Part shown: positions 1 to 8,887 of the stretch, piece by piece
How the letters are laid out: each line of letters opens with the position of its first letter
Numbering within the stretch: position 1 is the stretch's first letter
The notes under the pieces: model-generated
Seen by the model: the letters and a program-made list of their open reading frames with translations, nothing else
The model's database searches: none
Told to the model about the DNA's origin: nothing
Source: Salibacter sp031581065
GTDB lineage: Bacteria > Bacteroidota > Bacteroidia > Flavobacteriales_G > Salibacteraceae
DNA: 64,000 nucleotides
Direction of reading: 5' to 3'
Assembly: GCF_031581065.1 (NCBI RefSeq)
Contig: NZ_JAVLBN010000003.1
Span: 48,635 to 112,634 of the forward strand
Made by a program: the position numbers and the translations under genes

Positions 1-2
1 TA

Positions 3-2906
3 AATCTTAAATCGCTTCTCATATGTTTAATTTTCATTGTGCCATCTATTATTTACTCTCAGGTAACAGAAGGGCCATCTATTGATACAACTGAGTTTTT
101 CAAAAACCTAGATTCAACGAATAATTTATCTAATCCTGGCACAACGGATAGCCTAATTTATTTTTCATCATTTAAGACTTTTTTTGAGGGCGATAATGAG
201 ATTGTTTGGAAAAGCCTCAACATAAAATATAGAGCGCCTGACACCCGAGACTTCAAACTGAAATTGTTCTACTCTGATTTTTTTCAGCTATTATCAGCTA
301 ATAATGAATATGCTTTTAGCCAGGCCAAAGAGATAGACACAACCATTCTTTTACCATTTAGAGTAAAAGAAAATTCAAGTCTTGAGGGAGGCACTACGAC
401 CAGCATAAGTGCTCAACTCCTTATCAATGAGCAGGAATTAGTTAAAGAGGCTATATCATTTCTCCATTATAAAAGAAAATCATCCTGGGACTTTAGTGCT
501 GAGTTGAGTAATCCTTTGTGGTTGAAAAATGAAGCTGAAAAAAAAGTTTACGTTCGTGTATCGAACAAGAGCAATTACACACAAACTTTTAATGTGAAGC
601 TGAAGGCTCGAAGCACACAATCTTCTGAAGAAAAGATTTTTAAAATTAAGAAAAGAGCAGATACAGCTCTTGCCTTTAAAATCAAAAACCCTTCAACTAA
701 TTCTTTTGATGAAAACAGGATAACAATTGAGGTGGTTAATTCTGGTGAAACGAAGCGCCAAATTCTTTACACTCATAATCCAGGTTCTAATTATGAAAAT
801 ACCACTTACTTCACAGAAACACCAGCCAACCTGGAAGTTGGGGCTTTTAATTTTGGCTCTGGAGCCTCACCCACATACTCATTAAGAAGCTGGGGAGATA
901 TTCATTTTTCTTCCAATGAGAGGCTCCAGTATTCCTTCAACTTCTTCAATATTCTTTTTGACAGTCCTAATGTTGATCTTTGGAGATACAGTAGGCTCTC
1001 AATTATAGCTGATTTTCCAGGGTTAACCGTAAACGCAGGAGATCAAACTCTGGGGAACTTTTATCCAGAATGGGGAAGGGGCTTAAGCGCAACAAAAGTC
1101 TTCCAGGAATCAAATAATGAGGTTTCATTAGGTGCGGTAAATAACCTTTTTTTTGATAGAACAACATACAACGCCTCTGGGAAATTGCGTTTTGGTAATG
1201 TAGTATTAAGACCTTCATTTTCCAGGTCAACAGATGCTTCTAATCTGGTTCAAAAAATTGAAGGTAATATTTTTAGTGACTTCAGAATAAAAAAGCATTT
1301 AATATCAGCTGGTCTTTCTTTTTCACAAAGACAACACCTATATGATACGAATTCATTTAACACGCCATCACAGTTTTATCTTCCAGGCAGGACTCTAAAT
1401 GGCTATGCTTATTCCCTAAGGTATGGGTTTTCAAATAAACTCTGGAGGATAAGACTAAAAACAAGAACCAAGTCAAAGTATCACGCAGGAGCATTTACCG
1501 GAACACAAAATCAAAGACTTCAAGTCACAAGAACGATCTCGCGAAAAAGCAGGGTCAGTGGTAGAGTTTCAAGAAGAAAGTTTGAGCCTTCTGAAACGTT
1601 TAGAGGGGTTTTGAGTAACCTGAACTATTACGATCTCACAAGAGCTATGCTCTTGTACCGAACCGAGATCTTAAAAACTAACCTTTCCTTTGGAACAAAC
1701 TTTTTATATTCTGAAATAAGCAATAATTTAAATCAGTTAGATGGCACACCACTCGATTTAAATATTTATACCTCGCCAAGAATATATACGCGCTTATCTG
1801 GCAAAATTTCCTCTTATAGAATAAGCGCTCAGGCACAAGTTGGCCCAGTATATTTAAATCAAACCACACCAATTAACTTTTCCAATAATGCTTATCAAAT
1901 TGGAGTAAATATCACTGATAACATTTCAAATATTTCATTGCGGTTTAATGATGGGTTAATTATACCCTCTGTTACTGGTTTAAACTCATACACGCTCAAT
2001 AACTCTCAAAGTTTTTTCTTGGCCTATCGTTACCGAAAAACACTTCTTGACCAAATGCTCGATCTCAACTTTAACCTAAATTACAGTAATTACATAGAAG
2101 CACAAAGCACATTGGTTAGTGCATTTTTACAAAGTGACCTAAAGTTGAATCATGGCATTGAATTATCAGCATATTTGAATTTTTCAACGGTAAATTATCA
2201 AAACCGTGAAACACAAACTCAATCACTTTTTACTAATGCAGGTTTTGCTCTGAGGAAAAAGTTTGACGTAAATCAGCCACAACTGAAGTATTTTGATTTG
2301 AGCTTTAATACTTTTTTTGACGAAAATGGTAACAATCAGCTCGACTCTACCGAGCTAAATATTCAAAATGTATTAGTGGAACTCGAAAACGTTATTGATG
2401 ATAACCAGTCCGTTGAAAAGCGTTTACTTTCAAATGAAAGTGGAAAAGTGAATTTTAAGGACTTACCAGAAGGAAATTACACAGCTCATTTCACCCCCGT
2501 TGGAAAAAGCGAAATTAACCTTGGAGAAAAGGCTATATCATTCATGTTAAATAGTGATAAGACAGAAGATATTCCTTTATCTGAGGAATACAGCTTAAAG
2601 GGTCGGGTTATTTTTCAAAAAGCTAAGTTTTCTAGCGTTCAAAGTCTTGACTTTTCCAAAATTAAGTTAATAATAAATGGACCCAGGGGTAAAGAAATCA
2701 AGACCTGGGCTTCTGATGATGGTCGTTTTAACTTTAACCTCAACAAAACCCCCGGGATTTATAAGCTATCAATTGACACTTCATTGTTACCTGATAACAT
2801 TCTTGTAGAAAAACAATCTTATTATTTTGAAATGAATGGATTAAAAAGTTACTCAATTAACTTTAAGCTTTTTGAAAAAGAAAGGAAGTTAAATATAACA
2901 GAGTAG
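3..2906 (+). CDS. Usher-like outer membrane / surface protein, 5' end outside the window
   Basis: The reading frame is already open at the left edge. Residues upstream of the first possible GTG (base 39) read like a signal peptide (KSLLICLIFIVPSIIYSQ), so the true start lies before base 1 and the gene is partial. The first 250 or so residues look like beta-sandwich secreted domains. From about residue 265 to 750 (counted from base 39) there are alternating aromatic and polar strands with R/K-rich turns, as in an outer-membrane beta-barrel, and several stretches recall fimbrial usher barrels. Around residues 750-835 there is an SdrD-B/carboxypeptidase-regulatory-like domain with the calcium-type loop FDENGNNQLD, followed by a second beta domain. 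No type IX sorting domain is seen at the C-terminus. Barrel and cell-surface location are inferred; the substrate is unknown. It converges on lspA with 11 bp between stops. Confidence 0.6.
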   Translation, partial: NLKSLLICLIFIVPSIIYSQVTEGPSIDTTEFFKNLDSTNNLSNPGTTDSLIYFSSFKTFFEGDNEIVWKSLNIKYRAPDTRDFKLKLFYSDFFQLLSANNEYAFSQAKEIDTTILLPFRVKENSSLEGGTTTSISAQLLINEQELVKEAISFLHYKRKSSWDFSAELSNPLWLKNEAEKKVYVRVSNKSNYTQTFNVKLKARSTQSSEEKIFKIKKRADTALAFKIKNPSTNSFDENRITIEVVNSGETKRQILYTHNPGSNYENTTYFTETPANLEVGAFNFGSGASPTYSLRSWGDIHFSSNERLQYSFNFFNILFDSPNVDLWRYSRLSIIADFPGLTVNAGDQTLGNFYPEWGRGLSATKVFQESNNEVSLGAVNNLFFDRTTYNASGKLRFGNVVLRPSFSRSTDASNLVQKIEGNIFSDFRIKKHLISAGLSFSQRQHLYDTNSFNTPSQFYLPGRTLNGYAYSLRYGFSNKLWRIRLKTRTKSKYHAGAFTGTQNQRLQVTRTISRKSRVSGRVSRRKFEPSETFRGVLSNLNYYDLTRAMLLYRTEILKTNLSFGTNFLYSEISNNLNQLDGTPLDLNIYTSPRIYTRLSGKISSYRISAQAQVGPVYLNQTTPINFSNNAYQIGVNITDNISNISLRFNDGLIIPSVTGLNSYTLNNSQSFFLAYRYRKTLLDQMLDLNFNLNYSNYIEAQSTLVSAFLQSDLKLNHGIELSAYLNFSTVNYQNRETQTQSLFTNAGFALRKKFDVNQPQLKYFDLSFNTFFDENGNNQLDSTELNIQNVLVELENVIDDNQSVEKRLLSNESGKVNFKDLPEGNYTAHFTPVGKSEINLGEKAISFMLNSDKTEDIPLSEEYSLKGRVIFQKAKFSSVQSLDFSKIKLIINGPRGKEIKTWASDDGRFNFNLNKTPGIYKLSIDTSLLPDNILVEKQSYYFEMNGLKSYSINFKLFEKERKLNITE

Positions 2907-2917
2907 CGATTTAGGAC

Positions 2918-3589
2918 TTAGTCTTTTTCATGCTTTGATAGGCTCTCAGCGAAGAACTTCCTGTGAAAGATTAAAATAATCCCAACTCCAATTGAAATGG
3001 CTGTATCAGCAATGTTGAAAATGGGTCTGAAAAAGATAAAATGATCACCACCAACGAGCGGAACCCAATCAGGAAAAAAGCCGCTGATGAGTGGGAAGTA
3101 GAGCATATCCACAACTTTTCCGTGCATCCAGGTTCCGTAACCGCCACCCTCGGGGAATAGTTGTGCAATGCTGTAATAGCTGTCGCTGAATATGACTCCG
3201 TAAAATACTGAGTCAATGATGTTTCCCAACGCACCGGCCAGAATGAGTGTTACCCCAATGACAGCCCCTTTAGGTGCGCCTTCTTTGGTAATTCTTACAA
3301 TGTATCGCGCAATGAAAAACACGGCCACAATTCGAAAGAGGGTTAGGAAGAGCTTGCCGTAGTCACCGCCAAACTCCATCCCGAAAGCCATTCCGGGATT
3401 TTCAGTGAAGTGAATAATAAACCAGTCGCCCAAAACAGAGAACTCTTCGTTCAGGTACATGTTGAGCTTTACCATGAACTTAGAGATCTGGTCGATAAGT
3501 AAAACTCCCAGTAGTACTAATACCGGGAGTTGAAAATGTTTTTCGTTTTTAGCCAAACTGATCGATGCTGCGGTTGCTGTTGACAACAA
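2918..3589 (-). CDS. lspA: Lipoprotein signal peptidase (signal peptidase II)
   Basis: Inner-membrane aspartyl protease that removes signal peptides from diacylglyceryl prolipoproteins. Four hydrophobic segments are visible. The family motifs are present: FTENPGMAFG, GALGNIID, and the two catalytic aspartates in VVDMLYFP and FNIADTAI. At 223 residues it is longer than the E. coli enzyme because of inserted loops, which is usual in Bacteroidota. The start is a TTG lying directly after the stop codon of the upstream DksA-like gene. No ATG is available before the first membrane segment, so translation is probably coupled to that gene. Several lipoproteins that would be its substrates are encoded in the window, for example at 59494 and 60494. 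Confidence 0.93.
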   Translation of the reverse strand: MLSTATAASISLAKNEKHFQLPVLVLLGVLLIDQISKFMVKLNMYLNEEFSVLGDWFIIHFTENPGMAFGMEFGGDYGKLFLTLFRIVAVFFIARYIVRITKEGAPKGAVIGVTLILAGALGNIIDSVFYGVIFSDSYYSIAQLFPEGGGYGTWMHGKVVDMLYFPLISGFFPDWVPLVGGDHFIFFRPIFNIADTAISIGVGIILIFHRKFFAESLSKHEKD

Positions 3590-3967
3590 TTATTGCATTC
3601 GCTTAGCTTCAATGCTAAGGGTTGCGTGTGGAACTACTCTCAAGCGGTCTTTTGAAATGAGTTTTCCGGTTTTACGGCAAACACCGTAAGTTTTGTTTTC
3701 AATGCGAACGAGTGCAGCTCTCAGGTGTTTGATAAACTTTTCCTGGCGAGCAGCTAATTGAGCAGTTTCTTCACGAGAAAGTGTGTCAGATCCATCTTCC
3801 ATCATTTTGAAAGTTGGAGATGTATCATCAGTTCCGTTATTGTTGTGTGAAATACTCGAGTTTAAAAGTTCGAGATCTTTTTCAGCTTCAACAATTTTTT
3901 TGTCAATAATTTCTTTGAACTCAGCTAGCTCAGCATCGCTATATCTGTTTTTTTCTTTTGTTTCCAT
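3590..3967 (-). CDS. TraR/DksA-family regulator lacking the C4 zinc finger
   Basis: A 125-residue protein of the TraR/DksA family, whose members bind in the RNA polymerase secondary channel. The N-terminal half is a charged helical hairpin (about residues 8-85) and the C-terminus carries the family block YGVCRKTGKLISKDRL and PHATLSIEAK. Classical DksA has four zinc-binding cysteines here; only one Cys remains, and the other positions are T, H and I. This is the form usual in Bacteroidota. It lies 25 bp downstream of ileS and abuts lspA, so the three probably form one operon. A global transcriptional role is inferred from the family only. Confidence 0.88.
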   Translation of the reverse strand: METKEKNRYSDAELAEFKEIIDKKIVEAEKDLELLNSSISHNNNGTDDTSPTFKMMEDGSDTLSREETAQLAARQEKFIKHLRAALVRIENKTYGVCRKTGKLISKDRLRVVPHATLSIEAKRMQ

Positions 3968-3992
3968 ACAGCGGAAATATTTTTATAGGTTG

Positions 3993-6900
3993 TTAAGTTC
4001 TTTCAATTTTAAACTTACAGGTGAGGTCTTCATTAAGCTCGCTTTCATGAACGTTATCGCCTGAAAGTGAGTCTACAAAATTTAGCTCATCTGCCAATGT
4101 TTCCGCGCAAATATAATCGAAATTATCGTTTACTGCAGCGGTTAACAATTCTTGTGATTCAACAGTGATCTCAATGCGGTCAGTTACGTCAAAACCACTG
4201 TCTTTACGCAGGTTTTGAATGCGGTTGACTAATTCACGCGTAATTCCCTCGTGGCGCAATTCATCATTCAGTTGAATGTCGAGTGCAACGGTAATTCCGT
4301 TTTCTGTCATAACGAGCCATCCGGGAATATCGTCAGTCGAAATCTCAACATCATCAATTGTGAGGGTTACATTTTCACCCTGAACCTCGATTTGGATCTG
4401 ACCATTGCGTTCCAGCTCGTTGATATCTTCCTGTTCAAACTGATTGACAGCGGCTGCTATACCCTTCATCAGTTTGCCGTATTTTGGGCCTAGCGCTTTG
4501 AAATCGGGCTTGATCTGTTTTACCAATACGCCTTTCGTATCGTTGAGGAATTCGATTTCTTTGATGTTCGTTTCCGTTTTGATGAGGTTTGCCACATCGC
4601 TCAGTTGACGCTCAAAGGTGTCGTTCAGAACCGGAACCATGATCTTTTGAAGTGGCTGGCGAACTTTGATACTCTCTTTCTTGCGAAGAGCTAGAATCAT
4701 TGAAGATACTTGCTGAGCGATAGACATGCGCTCTTCGAGGTCGGTGTCGATTTCACTTTCAACAACTTCTGGCATGAAAGCGAGATGAACACTTTCCTGA
4801 TCTTCTTTTGAGGTAACGCTGTTCAGATCGCGGTACAATTGCTCTGCGTAAAACGGAGCTATTGGAGCAGCCAGCTTTGCAACTGCCGTGAGACATTCGT
4901 AAAGCGTTTGATAAGCTGCAATTTTATCCTGACCGTAATCACCTCGCCAAAAACGTTTACGACTGAGGCGTACGTGCCAGTTCGATAGGTTTTCAACGAC
5001 AAACTCCTGAATCAACCGGCCTGCTTTTGTTGGCTCGTAATCAGCGTAAGCTGCGTCAACTTCTTTGATGAGTGAGTTGAGTTTTGAAATTACCCAGCGA
5101 TCGATCTCAGGGCGATCTTTGATGTCTATTTTATCCTCGCTGAAAGTAAAGCCATCTACGTTGGCGTAGAGCGAGAAGAAAGCGTAGGTATTTTGAAGGG
5201 CTCTGAAGAACTTGCGTTTAACTTCATTAACTCCTTCGAGATCAAACTTGAGGTTATCCCACGGCTGAGCATTCGTGATCATGTACCAGCGAATAGCATC
5301 TGTACCGTATTTTTCCATCGCTTCAAATGGCTCAACAGCATTGCCAAGGCGCTTCGACATCTTTTGTCCGTTCTTGTCGAGAACGAGTCCGTTTGAAACG
5401 ACATTCTTGTAAGCTACGCTATCAAATATCATAGACCCGATGGCGTGCAACGTGAAGAACCAACCGCGTGTTTGGTCAACTCCTTCAGCGATGAAGTCGG
5501 CCGGGTAAGATTGGTTCTGATCGATAGCTTCTTTGTTTTCAAATGGGTAGTGATGTTGTGCGTAAGGCATTGAACCGGAATCGAACCAAACATCAATCAA
5601 ATCCTTTTCACGAGTCATCGTTTCACCCGATTTGCTCACGAGTTTTACATCATCAACATAAGGACGGTGAAGATCAATTTGATCGTAATTCGATTCATCC
5701 ATATTGCCTGGTTTGAAGTCAGCGAGCGGATTGTTGTCCATCACTCCGGCTTCAACGGCTTTGTCGATTTCGTCTTTCAGTTCTTCAACTGATCCCACGA
5801 CTTTTACTTCGTCACCCTCTTCAGTTGTCCATACAGGAAGCGGAATTCCCCAGTAGCGTGAACGGGATAAATTCCAGTCGTTGAGGTTTTCGAGCCAATT
5901 CCCGAAACGGCCTTCACCGGTTGCTTTTGGTTTCCAGTTGATCGTTTTGTTGAGCCCGATCATTTGATCCTTCATCTCAGTTGAGCGGATGAACCACGAA
6001 TCGAGCGGGTAGTAGAGAACCGGCTTATCAGTACGCCAGCAATGCGGATAGCTGTGCGTGTACTTTTCAACATTAAAGGCGAGCCCTTCCATCTTGAGTT
6101 TGATGGAAATGCGCTCGTCAACGCTCAAATATTTATCAATGTTCTTGATGACATCTTTTAAATCGGTTTGTTGCTTTTTAAGGGCTTCTTCCTTTTCCTC
6201 ATCGGTGAGGTACTCTTCTTTTACATATTCACCGCCAATTCCAAAAACATCATCTTTTACGGTTTCAAGGAATTTACCCTGTAAATCTACGAGTGGACTC
6301 GGGTTTCCGTTTTTGTCTTCCACGAGCATTGGTGGAACTCCGGCTTCTTTTGCTACGCGGGCATCATCAGCACCAAATGTTGGAGCGGTGTGAACGATTC
6401 CGGTACCATCTTCGGTAGTGACAAAGTCGCCCGGAATTACGCGAAAAGCATCATCCGGATTTTCCATCGGTTTGGCGTATGGAAGTAGTTGCTCGTAGTT
6501 TGTGCCCACGAGGTCTTTACCTTTGAACGATTCTGCGATGTAAAACGGAATCTTCTTGTCGCCTTTTTGGAAAGCTACAACGCCTTCAAGCGTATCGACC
6601 TGTTGGAATTTCTTTCCGAGGACGTTTTTGACAAGGTCCTTAGCCAACACGATAAATATTGGCTCGTGCGTGTATTGGTTGAAGGTTCTGACCAGCACAT
6701 AATCGATTTTTTCACCTACGGTCAGAGCCGTGTTTGAGGGCAACGTCCAGGGTGTAGTGGTCCATGCCAGCAGATAGAGATTACCTTCTTCATAAGCAGC
6801 TTTAAGAGCCGGTACCTTGAAAGTAGAATCGGCAACTTTAAACTGTGCGATGATTGTTGTGTCCTTGACATCGCGATAGCAACCGGGCATGTTGAGCTCG

Positions 6901-7478
6901 TGCGAGCTGAGCCCGGTACCGGCTTTTGGCGAATAAGGCTGAATGGTGTAACCCTTGTAGAGCAAGTTCTTTTCGTGAAATTGCTTGAGCAACCACCACA
7001 CTGTTTCGATGTATTTTGTTTTGTAGGTGATATACGGATCGTCCATATCCACCCAATACCCCATTTTTTCTGTGAGGTTGTTCCAGATATCAGTATAGCG
7101 CATTACCGCTTCGCGGCAGGCTTTGTTGTAATCAGCAATGGAAATTTTATCACCGATGTCTTCTTTGTTGATGCCCAGCTCCTTCTCAACGCCTAATTCA
7201 ACTGGGAGTCCGTGTGTATCCCATCCAGCTTTGCGTTTTACCTGTTTGCCTTTCATCGTTTGATAGCGGCAAAAAAGGTCTTTGATGGTGCGGGCCATCA
7301 CGTGGTGGATGCCCGGTTTCCCGTTAGCAGACGGAGGTCCTTCGTAAAAGACGAATGGGTCAGAACCGGTGCGTTCTTCAACCGACTTTTCAAAGATGCG
7401 GTTGTTTTTCCAGAATTCGTTTATTTCATCTGCAACCTCTGTGAGGTTTAACTGCTTGTATTCGTTGAATTTCGCCAT
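3993..7478 (-). CDS. ileS: Isoleucine--tRNA ligase
   Basis: Cytoplasmic class I aminoacyl-tRNA synthetase that charges tRNA-Ile and edits misactivated valine. The HIGH-type signature is GKPGIHHVMA (His58-His59) and the KMSKS loop is QKMSKRLGN near residue 704. The CP1 editing insert lies between them (about 180-440), with TTPWTLPSNT and GTGIVHTAP motifs. The anticodon-binding domain and a long C-terminal extension bring it to 1161 residues, longer than the roughly 940-residue E. coli type; this resembles the eukaryote-like IleRS variant common in Bacteroidota. The ATG at 7478 precedes a typical MAKFNEY start. The gene contains three copies of the GGTCAGADCC word, two of them in inverted orientation at 6684 and 6720. 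Confidence 0.97.
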   Translation of the reverse strand: MAKFNEYKQLNLTEVADEINEFWKNNRIFEKSVEERTGSDPFVFYEGPPSANGKPGIHHVMARTIKDLFCRYQTMKGKQVKRKAGWDTHGLPVELGVEKELGINKEDIGDKISIADYNKACREAVMRYTDIWNNLTEKMGYWVDMDDPYITYKTKYIETVWWLLKQFHEKNLLYKGYTIQPYSPKAGTGLSSHELNMPGCYRDVKDTTIIAQFKVADSTFKVPALKAAYEEGNLYLLAWTTTPWTLPSNTALTVGEKIDYVLVRTFNQYTHEPIFIVLAKDLVKNVLGKKFQQVDTLEGVVAFQKGDKKIPFYIAESFKGKDLVGTNYEQLLPYAKPMENPDDAFRVIPGDFVTTEDGTGIVHTAPTFGADDARVAKEAGVPPMLVEDKNGNPSPLVDLQGKFLETVKDDVFGIGGEYVKEEYLTDEEKEEALKKQQTDLKDVIKNIDKYLSVDERISIKLKMEGLAFNVEKYTHSYPHCWRTDKPVLYYPLDSWFIRSTEMKDQMIGLNKTINWKPKATGEGRFGNWLENLNDWNLSRSRYWGIPLPVWTTEEGDEVKVVGSVEELKDEIDKAVEAGVMDNNPLADFKPGNMDESNYDQIDLHRPYVDDVKLVSKSGETMTREKDLIDVWFDSGSMPYAQHHYPFENKEAIDQNQSYPADFIAEGVDQTRGWFFTLHAIGSMIFDSVAYKNVVSNGLVLDKNGQKMSKRLGNAVEPFEAMEKYGTDAIRWYMITNAQPWDNLKFDLEGVNEVKRKFFRALQNTYAFFSLYANVDGFTFSEDKIDIKDRPEIDRWVISKLNSLIKEVDAAYADYEPTKAGRLIQEFVVENLSNWHVRLSRKRFWRGDYGQDKIAAYQTLYECLTAVAKLAAPIAPFYAEQLYRDLNSVTSKEDQESVHLAFMPEVVESEIDTDLEERMSIAQQVSSMILALRKKESIKVRQPLQKIMVPVLNDTFERQLSDVANLIKTETNIKEIEFLNDTKGVLVKQIKPDFKALGPKYGKLMKGIAAAVNQFEQEDINELERNGQIQIEVQGENVTLTIDDVEISTDDIPGWLVMTENGITVALDIQLNDELRHEGITRELVNRIQNLRKDSGFDVTDRIEITVESQELLTAAVNDNFDYICAETLADELNFVDSLSGDNVHESELNEDLTCKFKIERT
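6684..6729. repeat. Inverted pair of GGTCAGADCC words inside ileS
   Basis: GGTTCTGACC at 6684-6693 and GGTCAGAGCC at 6720-6729 face each other across 26 bp. They can form a 10-bp stem with one G-T pair. Within ileS the two copies encode different peptides. Confidence 0.7.
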
Positions 7479-7760
7479 GATTTGGACTTTGCCCTAAAAA
7501 TGCGAGCAAAGGTAAAATTTTGAATAGATTGCGCGGGTGTTAAAATGCATGTCCTTCGTGCAAGATGATATTATCTTATCTGTGTTGCTCTATATTTTAA
7601 AGAAGTTAATCTTACAAATAATGCTTGTAAAATATTGCTCATGGGGAATTTAGTCTAAATGTGTTTTCACTGTGATTAAATAATGAATTCATTATTATAA
7701 ATTAGATTAGCAGGAGTTTATAAAAAACACATTCAACTAGTTGCTTTATTGATGCTTTAG

Positions 7761-7784
7761 GCTTTTGCAATGTACTGCAAAAGC
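7761..7784. other. Perfect 9-bp hairpin
   Basis: GCTTTTGCA is followed by a 6-nt loop and TGCAAAAGC. There is no T-tract, so it is unlikely to be an ordinary terminator. It could be an operator or part of a small RNA. Confidence 0.5.
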
Positions 7785-8047
7785 AACCTACAAGTGAATA
7801 TCACCTTCTGTTAATATAAAAATGCAAATAGTTATCAATAATGTAAATTAAATCGATAATATACGTAAACATTTAGTGCTTATTTACACTCCTTAATGTT
7901 GTATGTATGTTACAGAAAGATTATCGGAAAAACGCAGATTATAAAAAAAAGGTAAAAATATTGTAAAAAAACATATTAGGTGCTTTTGATTTAATAATTG
8001 TATGATCTTGTTTAATCTAAAACATGATGTCTCATACACATCAAAAG

Positions 8048-8085
8048 CCTTACAAAACGTTAAATACGTTTTGTAAGGTTTATTT
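8048..8085 (+). terminator. Long perfect hairpin, possible terminator of an unannotated transcript
   Basis: CCTTACAAAACG at 8048-8059 pairs without mismatch with CGTTTTGTAAGG at 8067-8078, giving 12 bp plus one more A-T pair inside. It is followed by TTTATTT. The A-rich upstream side makes it possibly bidirectional. No coding gene ends here. Confidence 0.5.
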
Positions 8086-8172
8086 AAACAAATAGGTATT
8101 TTTAAGATTACACTCAAGATCGAGCACTTTCTTTAAGGTTTAGTTTATGTTTGATCAAGATTGTTAGGTTAG

Positions 8173-8202
8173 ACAGCCTCACAGAGTGGGGCTGTTTTTT
8201 TT
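8173..8202 (+). terminator. Intrinsic terminator without an upstream gene
   Basis: ACAGCCTCAC at 8173-8182 pairs with GTGGGGCTGT at 8186-8195 (one T-G pair, 3-nt loop AGA) and is followed by a run of eight T ending at 8202. It is a textbook rho-independent terminator for plus-strand transcription, yet no plus-strand gene precedes it. The bases before it (AAGGTTTAGTTTA, then TTGTTAGGT) resemble those before the terminator at 11551. Confidence 0.8.
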
Positions 8203-8856
8203 GAATGGTTTGTTATCAACCGCTCAATATTTGTTCTTTCTACTCTTTAATCAAATCCAAAAATCAATACGCTCTATTTTTTTAGGCCCTTTTATAAAAT
8301 TTTGCTTTGAACGTCACTAAAACAGAATATTCATTTCATTTATGGATACTTCCTTTAAAAGTCACCTGAGCAAATTCTATTTTTAAAGCCCGCTTAATCT
8401 GCTTGGCTTTTTTCTCAATATTCTAAAGTGCCTCAACCAATTAACCTTTCTGACTTTAATGTTATGAATAGTGTCAAGATCTGTTCTGTTAAGCACTATT
8501 TAGGGTATGTATTGCTGGAACTCTAACTTTTTCAGTTTGAGTTTTTAAAATAAACGTTTTGAAAAAAATTTTGCTGCCTACGTATTAGAAGAGCTTTATT
8601 GATCGATTAGGTGGAAATTTCCTTATTTTCATTAAAGGTGTAATCCCTTGTTCAATAGTTTTATGCTTTCCTCTTAGTTCGTATTATAACCATTAAAGTT
8701 AATTACCTCAAATAATGCCATGCGTGCTATTCAAAAATAGCAAATATAATTTAAAAAAAAGTACTTAAAAAAGCAAAAAACAGATCATTTCTATCACTTT
8801 TTATCACATCTCACATAACAACAACTAAATTCAATATAAGGCCTTAGAGATAGTGG

Positions 8857-8864
8857 TATTTTTG
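8857..8864 (+). promoter_or_regulatory. Candidate -7 box upstream of the secreted repeat protein
   Basis: TATTTTTG matches the Bacteroidota -7 consensus TAnnTTTG and lies 23 bp before the ATG at 8888. No clear TTTG -33 box is seen at the expected distance. Confidence 0.4.
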
Positions 8865-8887
8865 TAAAAATTTTAAAAAAAATTGTC

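Larger units (their letters stand above)
7479..8887. other. 1.4-kb AT-rich intergenic region
   Basis: Between the divergent genes ileS and the secreted repeat protein. No reading frame here has a recognisable family, a credible start or normal codon use; the longest, 74 codons at 7893-8117 on the minus strand, looks accidental. The region holds perfect hairpins at 7761-7784 and 8048-8078, a classical terminator at 8173-8202 and a weak 7-bp inverted repeat (8467-8473 with 8494-8500). A candidate -7 box lies at 8857. No protein-coding gene runs into the terminator on the plus strand. Confidence 0.7.

Noticed and set aside
3785..3791. TCAGATCC-type fragments counted as full copies of the dispersed word
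   Set aside because: Copies with one or more mismatches (for example 3782, 57631) were kept out of the exact count because about ten such near matches are expected by chance.
7893..8117. 74-codon minus-strand frame in the intergenic region
   Set aside because: Biased composition, no family resemblance, and it lies across the perfect hairpin at 8048; it is most likely accidental.
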